Origin: a bacterium | GTDB lineage: Bacteria > Spirochaetota > Spirochaetia > JABEVK01 | Length of the DNA: 16,458 bases | Assembly: GCA_021781625.1 (NCBI GenBank) | Contig: JAJXWL010000022.1 | Location: 1 to 16,458, forward strand | Direction: 5' to 3' | Shown here: positions 13,927-16,458 of the stretch, piece after piece | How the letters are laid out: each line of letters begins with the position of its first letter | Position numbering within the stretch: the first letter of the stretch is position 1 | Made by a program: the position numbers and the translations under genes | Notes under the pieces: model-generated | Told to the model about the DNA's origin: nothing | Seen by the model: the letters and a program-made list of their open reading frames with translations, nothing else | Database searches by the model: none

Positions 13927-15438
13927 TTAGGCGACGAGATAGTCTCCGATCACTTGCATTTCTTTCTGTTTAAGTTTGGGGTTCGTTTTGGTATCGGGGT
14001 GCGGCCACAAGGTCACCGGGGGTAAGAGCTCCCCTTGAAGGGTGAAGGGAAGCTGTTCTGCTTTAGCCGTAAGCGGGTGAAATTGAATCTCTTCTCTCAG
14101 AAAAGGGGAATCTGTTTTGAGTTTAGTAGCATAAAGTCCGTTTAACGCCTCGAGCAGTCTAGCCTCGGACCGATAGTTTTCGGTCATGGTCCAGCGGTTG
14201 GTTTCGGGAATCTGCTGGCGGACCTGGAGGTAGGTTGCCAAATCTCCACCGCGAAACCCATAAATGGCTTGCTTGGGGTCGCCGATGTACGCCAAGAATT
14301 TATCAGTCCGATTTTGAAAGAGTTTTTCAAAGATTTTTACCTGGGCTGGATCGGTGTCCTGAAATTCATCGACCATCACCACCCGAAAGCGGTCGCTCAA
14401 CACACGGAGTACCCGCTCAGAACCTGACGTTACCCCCTGAACAACCTCACCGAGCAGGTCTTGGTATGATTTCACGTTTCGTCGGTTCTTTTCAGGTTCA
14501 AGCTTTTCTTGAAGAAACCTAAAGGCTCGCTCTAAAAGAAAGGCCGAAAGTTGCTCTTTACGTGACGCCGCAAAGGCTTGGAGCTCGTCTGGGGTTTGCT
14601 CCCAAAGCTCCCAAAATTTCAGGTCAGGAAAATCTACAACAAAATTCTTTTTTTGTGCTGTTAGTATCTTCGCCTTTTGAAGCTTCATGAAGGCATCATT
14701 TACCACGTTCTCTTCTAAGGCTTGGTCCACGGCTTGTAGGTAGGACTCAAATTGTTCCTGTTTATAGATATTCGCTTTTAACTTACTTGTTTCGTCCTGA
14801 AGAAACTGCCCCACGCGAGCCCGATCGGTTTGCCACGCTTGTCGCAATTGTTCAAAAAGGGTCTCCACCTTCTTCAGGTTTTCTTGGGGGTTAGGCAGGG
14901 TTTTAAGTTCCAACCCAGGAAAGCGCAACAGCGGGTAAAGTTGCTGGCTCAGGGAACTTGGGGTCAGGGTGGCCACCAGCTTTAGAGACTCAGGAGGAAG
15001 GGTGGCAATCTCACGGCGCCAAAAGTCGGCTAGAGCCGCTTCGATGAGTTCGCCTTCGCTCTCGATGATGGTAAAGCCAGGCAGAGTGCGAAGTTCAAAG
15101 GCAAACTCTTTGAGCAGTTTGGCACAAAACCCGTGAATGGTGGTGATGGTGGCCAAATCGAGTTCTGACTCAGCCAAAGCTAGTCGCCGTTGAGCTTCAG
15201 TCTCTTTGGTCTTAAGCCGGGTTTGACTAATCAGTTCACGGATACGTTGGGCCAATTCCGCAGCCGCCGGTTTGGTAAAGGTCACCACGGCGAGATCTCG
15301 CAACCGCAGATTCTTTTCAAGAATCCAGCGCAAAACCAAATGTGAGGCCGTATAGGTCTTGCCAGTACCCGCACTGGCCTCGATTAGGTGCGTCCCTTCA
15401 AGCGGAAGTGTGGTTAGATCAAGTGGGGTCAATTTCAT
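13927..15438 (-). CDS. recB: RecB, N-terminal fragment (helicase motifs I to IV)
   Basis: This is the first 503 codons of RecB, the 3'-to-5' helicase-nuclease subunit of exonuclease V. Seen: the family start LDLTTLPLEGTHLIEASAGTGKT with Walker A at 21-28; motif Ia VVTFTKPAAAELAQRI; TIHGFC at 100-105; motif II VDEFQDTD at 356-363; motif III GDPKQAIYGFRGGD at 386-399; and the NYRS motif at 421-424. The frame then stops at a TAA just before the linker that leads to the LVRS strand of domain 2A. As made, this fragment lacks motifs V and VI and the nuclease, and should not function alone. The ATG at 15438 lies 20 nt inside the end of recC, with AAGGA just upstream at short spacing, so its translation is probably coupled to recC. 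Confidence 0.88.
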   Translation of the reverse strand: MKLTPLDLTTLPLEGTHLIEASAGTGKTYTASHLVLRWILEKNLRLRDLAVVTFTKPAAAELAQRIRELISQTRLKTKETEAQRRLALAESELDLATITTIHGFCAKLLKEFAFELRTLPGFTIIESEGELIEAALADFWRREIATLPPESLKLVATLTPSSLSQQLYPLLRFPGLELKTLPNPQENLKKVETLFEQLRQAWQTDRARVGQFLQDETSKLKANIYKQEQFESYLQAVDQALEENVVNDAFMKLQKAKILTAQKKNFVVDFPDLKFWELWEQTPDELQAFAASRKEQLSAFLLERAFRFLQEKLEPEKNRRNVKSYQDLLGEVVQGVTSGSERVLRVLSDRFRVVMVDEFQDTDPAQVKIFEKLFQNRTDKFLAYIGDPKQAIYGFRGGDLATYLQVRQQIPETNRWTMTENYRSEARLLEALNGLYATKLKTDSPFLREEIQFHPLTAKAEQLPFTLQGELLPPVTLWPHPDTKTNPKLKQKEMQVIGDYLVA

Positions 15439-16458
15439 ATTCCTTCATGGGGCCAAAAACGGTTTGCGAAAGCTGGATAAATTCTTCTTTATGCGAAAAA
15501 TCCTCCCAGTCTTGAGACTCGATGAAACGGTTACACCAAGGGTCGTCCAGCAACTCGTTCCATTTTTCCCAGAACTTTTGGGACATCGGCTCCTCTGCTT
15601 CAAGCTGGAGGTATTCCCAAGACACCTCGGGGAAAAAGTACAAGGGTTTCTCACAAGCTTCCTGAGCCAAGTCCGCTAGCGTGCTTAAGATTTCTTCGGC
15701 CCTCTGCTTGGAAAGGGGCCTCCAATGGATATGCCCATCCAGAGCCCAGTACAGGGTGCTTTGCGGCTTTTCTAAATTCAAAAACGCATGGGCAAGCCAA
15801 CCTTTCAACCGTTGATGCACCTTTAGCTTTCCCACCTGAAACAAGACCTTTCCTTCAGGCCAGTTCGTCAGCCAGTCCCCGGTGTAACGCCAGACTTGCT
15901 TCTGACCCCAAGCTTCCTGCGCTCCCCTCACCTTCTTCCATTCTTCGACCTTTGTGTACTCCTTGAGCTTATTCAAGCGATCCTCGGTCTTGACCTTCTG
16001 GGTTTCTAAAAAAAGATCCCCTAAAACACCCTGGGGCAGTCCACCTTCCGCACGGAGCAAACCCAAGGCCTCGTGTTTCCCAAAATATTCCTCGGAGTAG
16101 GTATGGCTCACCTTCCATTCCCCCAATCTATCCAAAGAAAACAATTCTGAACTTGGCAAAGTTGATTGTTCGTCGGGGAAGCTTATTCCGGCACCTTCGG
16201 ACAAGAAGGTCTTCAGGGGATCTTTCAGGTTATTGGCAATTGTATTCAGGCTGACCAGAGGTGTTGAGGATTCGTGGGGAAAGCGCCATTCGTGTAGCGG
16301 TCTTGAGGCCTGTTTAGGAGGGGCGTTGATAAACCAGCGGGTATCAAAGGTGACCAACTCTGTGTGGCTGTCTTGATATCGGGGGGATGAGGGTTGGAGG
16401 GGGTAGATTTTGGTGATCGCGTCACCGGCTTTTTGGCCATTCAGAGTGTAATCTTGAT
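15419..16458 (-). CDS. recC: Exodeoxyribonuclease V gamma subunit (RecC), C-terminal part
   Basis: The frame is open to the window edge (first complete codon at 16456), giving 345 residues plus stop from the C-terminal third of RecC, the Chi-recognition and scaffold subunit of RecBCD. Seen: KIYPLQPSSPRY at the start of the RecC C-terminal domain; KLKVHQRLKGWLAHAFLN; TLYWALDGHIHWRPLSKQRAEEILSTLADLAQEACEKPLYFFPEVSWEYL, matching the family's LREPLPFFPKTAW-type segment; and DPWCNRFI near the end. The RecC identity distinguishes this cluster from AddAB. A TTG at 16357 could look like a start, but family sequence (PLQPSSPRY) continues upstream of it, so it is internal. It overlaps recB by 20 nt, giving the order recC-recB-recD. 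Confidence 0.9.
   Translation of the reverse strand, partial: QDYTLNGQKAGDAITKIYPLQPSSPRYQDSHTELVTFDTRWFINAPPKQASRPLHEWRFPHESSTPLVSLNTIANNLKDPLKTFLSEGAGISFPDEQSTLPSSELFSLDRLGEWKVSHTYSEEYFGKHEALGLLRAEGGLPQGVLGDLFLETQKVKTEDRLNKLKEYTKVEEWKKVRGAQEAWGQKQVWRYTGDWLTNWPEGKVLFQVGKLKVHQRLKGWLAHAFLNLEKPQSTLYWALDGHIHWRPLSKQRAEEILSTLADLAQEACEKPLYFFPEVSWEYLQLEAEEPMSQKFWEKWNELLDDPWCNRFIESQDWEDFSHKEEFIQLSQTVFGPMKEYEIDPT

Larger units (their letters stand above)
12055..15438 (-). pseudogene. recB: recB gene interrupted by a single in-frame TAA stop
   Basis: Both RecB halves lie in exactly the same reading frame. The only interruption over 1127 codons is a TAA at 13927-13929 (codon 504). Reading through it gives ...GDYLVA-stop-IQRLLEAQ..., which is continuous RecB-like sequence, with Gln (CAA) one base change away. 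The full product would have normal RecB length. Possible causes are a recent nonsense mutation, an error in this assembly, or read-through. TAA serves as the ordinary stop of fba, nfeD, gatB and the second SPFH gene here, so a reassigned code is excluded. If the stop is real, the helicase is cut between motifs III/IV and V, and the nuclease domain is lost. Confidence 0.8.

Noticed and set aside
13869..13929. Reinitiation site giving a separately translated RecB C-terminal subunit
   Set aside because: Neither the TTG at 13884 nor the ATG at 13869 has a Shine-Dalgarno. A TAAAGT hexamer lies 8 nt before the TTG, but one such match alone is too weak to claim a promoter.
13927..15438. TAA read as a sense codon (alternative genetic code) in recB
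   Set aside because: TAA ends fba, nfeD, gatB and the second SPFH gene at the family-expected C-termini, so it is a normal stop in this genome.
12055..16458. AddAB rather than RecBCD
   Set aside because: A separate RecD helicase is present, and the third protein carries RecC C-terminal motifs with no AddB iron-sulfur cysteines or active nuclease motif visible.

Overview
The window is a compact, gene-dense bacterial chromosome segment of moderate GC. It has no gap over 300 bp, no RNA gene, no mobile element and no CRISPR array. All but one of its genes lie on the minus strand. The organism cannot be named from the sequence. A complete GatCAB, an archaeal-type aspartyl-tRNA synthetase, a RecBCD-type nuclease and a QmcA/NfeD membrane module together fit a free-living bacterium, probably diderm, outside the best-studied groups.

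Layout from left to right. (1) The 3' end of a plus-strand class II fructose-bisphosphate aldolase converges on the minus-strand genes across a near-symmetrical hairpin terminator at 411-437. (2) A minus-strand operon encodes NfeD-like protein, SPFH protein A and SPFH protein B (2796 down to 454), with its own promoter immediately behind aspS. (3) A translation operon, gatC-gatA-gatB-aspS (7286 down to 2836), carries both enzymes of the indirect route to Asn-tRNA(Asn). A non-discriminating AspRS would make Asp-tRNA(Asn), and the GatCAB amidotransferase would convert it to Asn-tRNA(Asn). The AspRS has the His and Pro anticodon-loop residues linked to tRNA(Asn) acceptance in archaeal-type enzymes. 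(4) A NadQ/NrtR-like Nudix-winged-helix regulator (8373 to 7342) and an ArsB/NhaD-type permease (9656 to 8448) appear to have separate transcription starts. (5) A recC-recB-recD-yhhN cluster runs from the right edge (16458) to 9675 with overlapping genes. recB is split by one in-frame TAA, while 609 further codons downstream stay open and keep all expected motifs.

Two threads join the regions. First, genes inside operons have recognisable Shine-Dalgarno sequences. The probable first genes (nfeD, gatC, the nadQ-like gene, the permease) have none, and instead show a -10-like hexamer 6-10 nt before the start codon, as expected for leaderless mRNAs. Second, overlapping stop/start junctions (ATGA, TGATG, a 20-nt overlap) indicate translational coupling within the operons.

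I found no convincing new defence system or other unknown multi-gene machine. The items most worth checking are the interrupted recB, the leaderless-start pattern, and the combination of non-discriminating AspRS with GatCAB in one operon.
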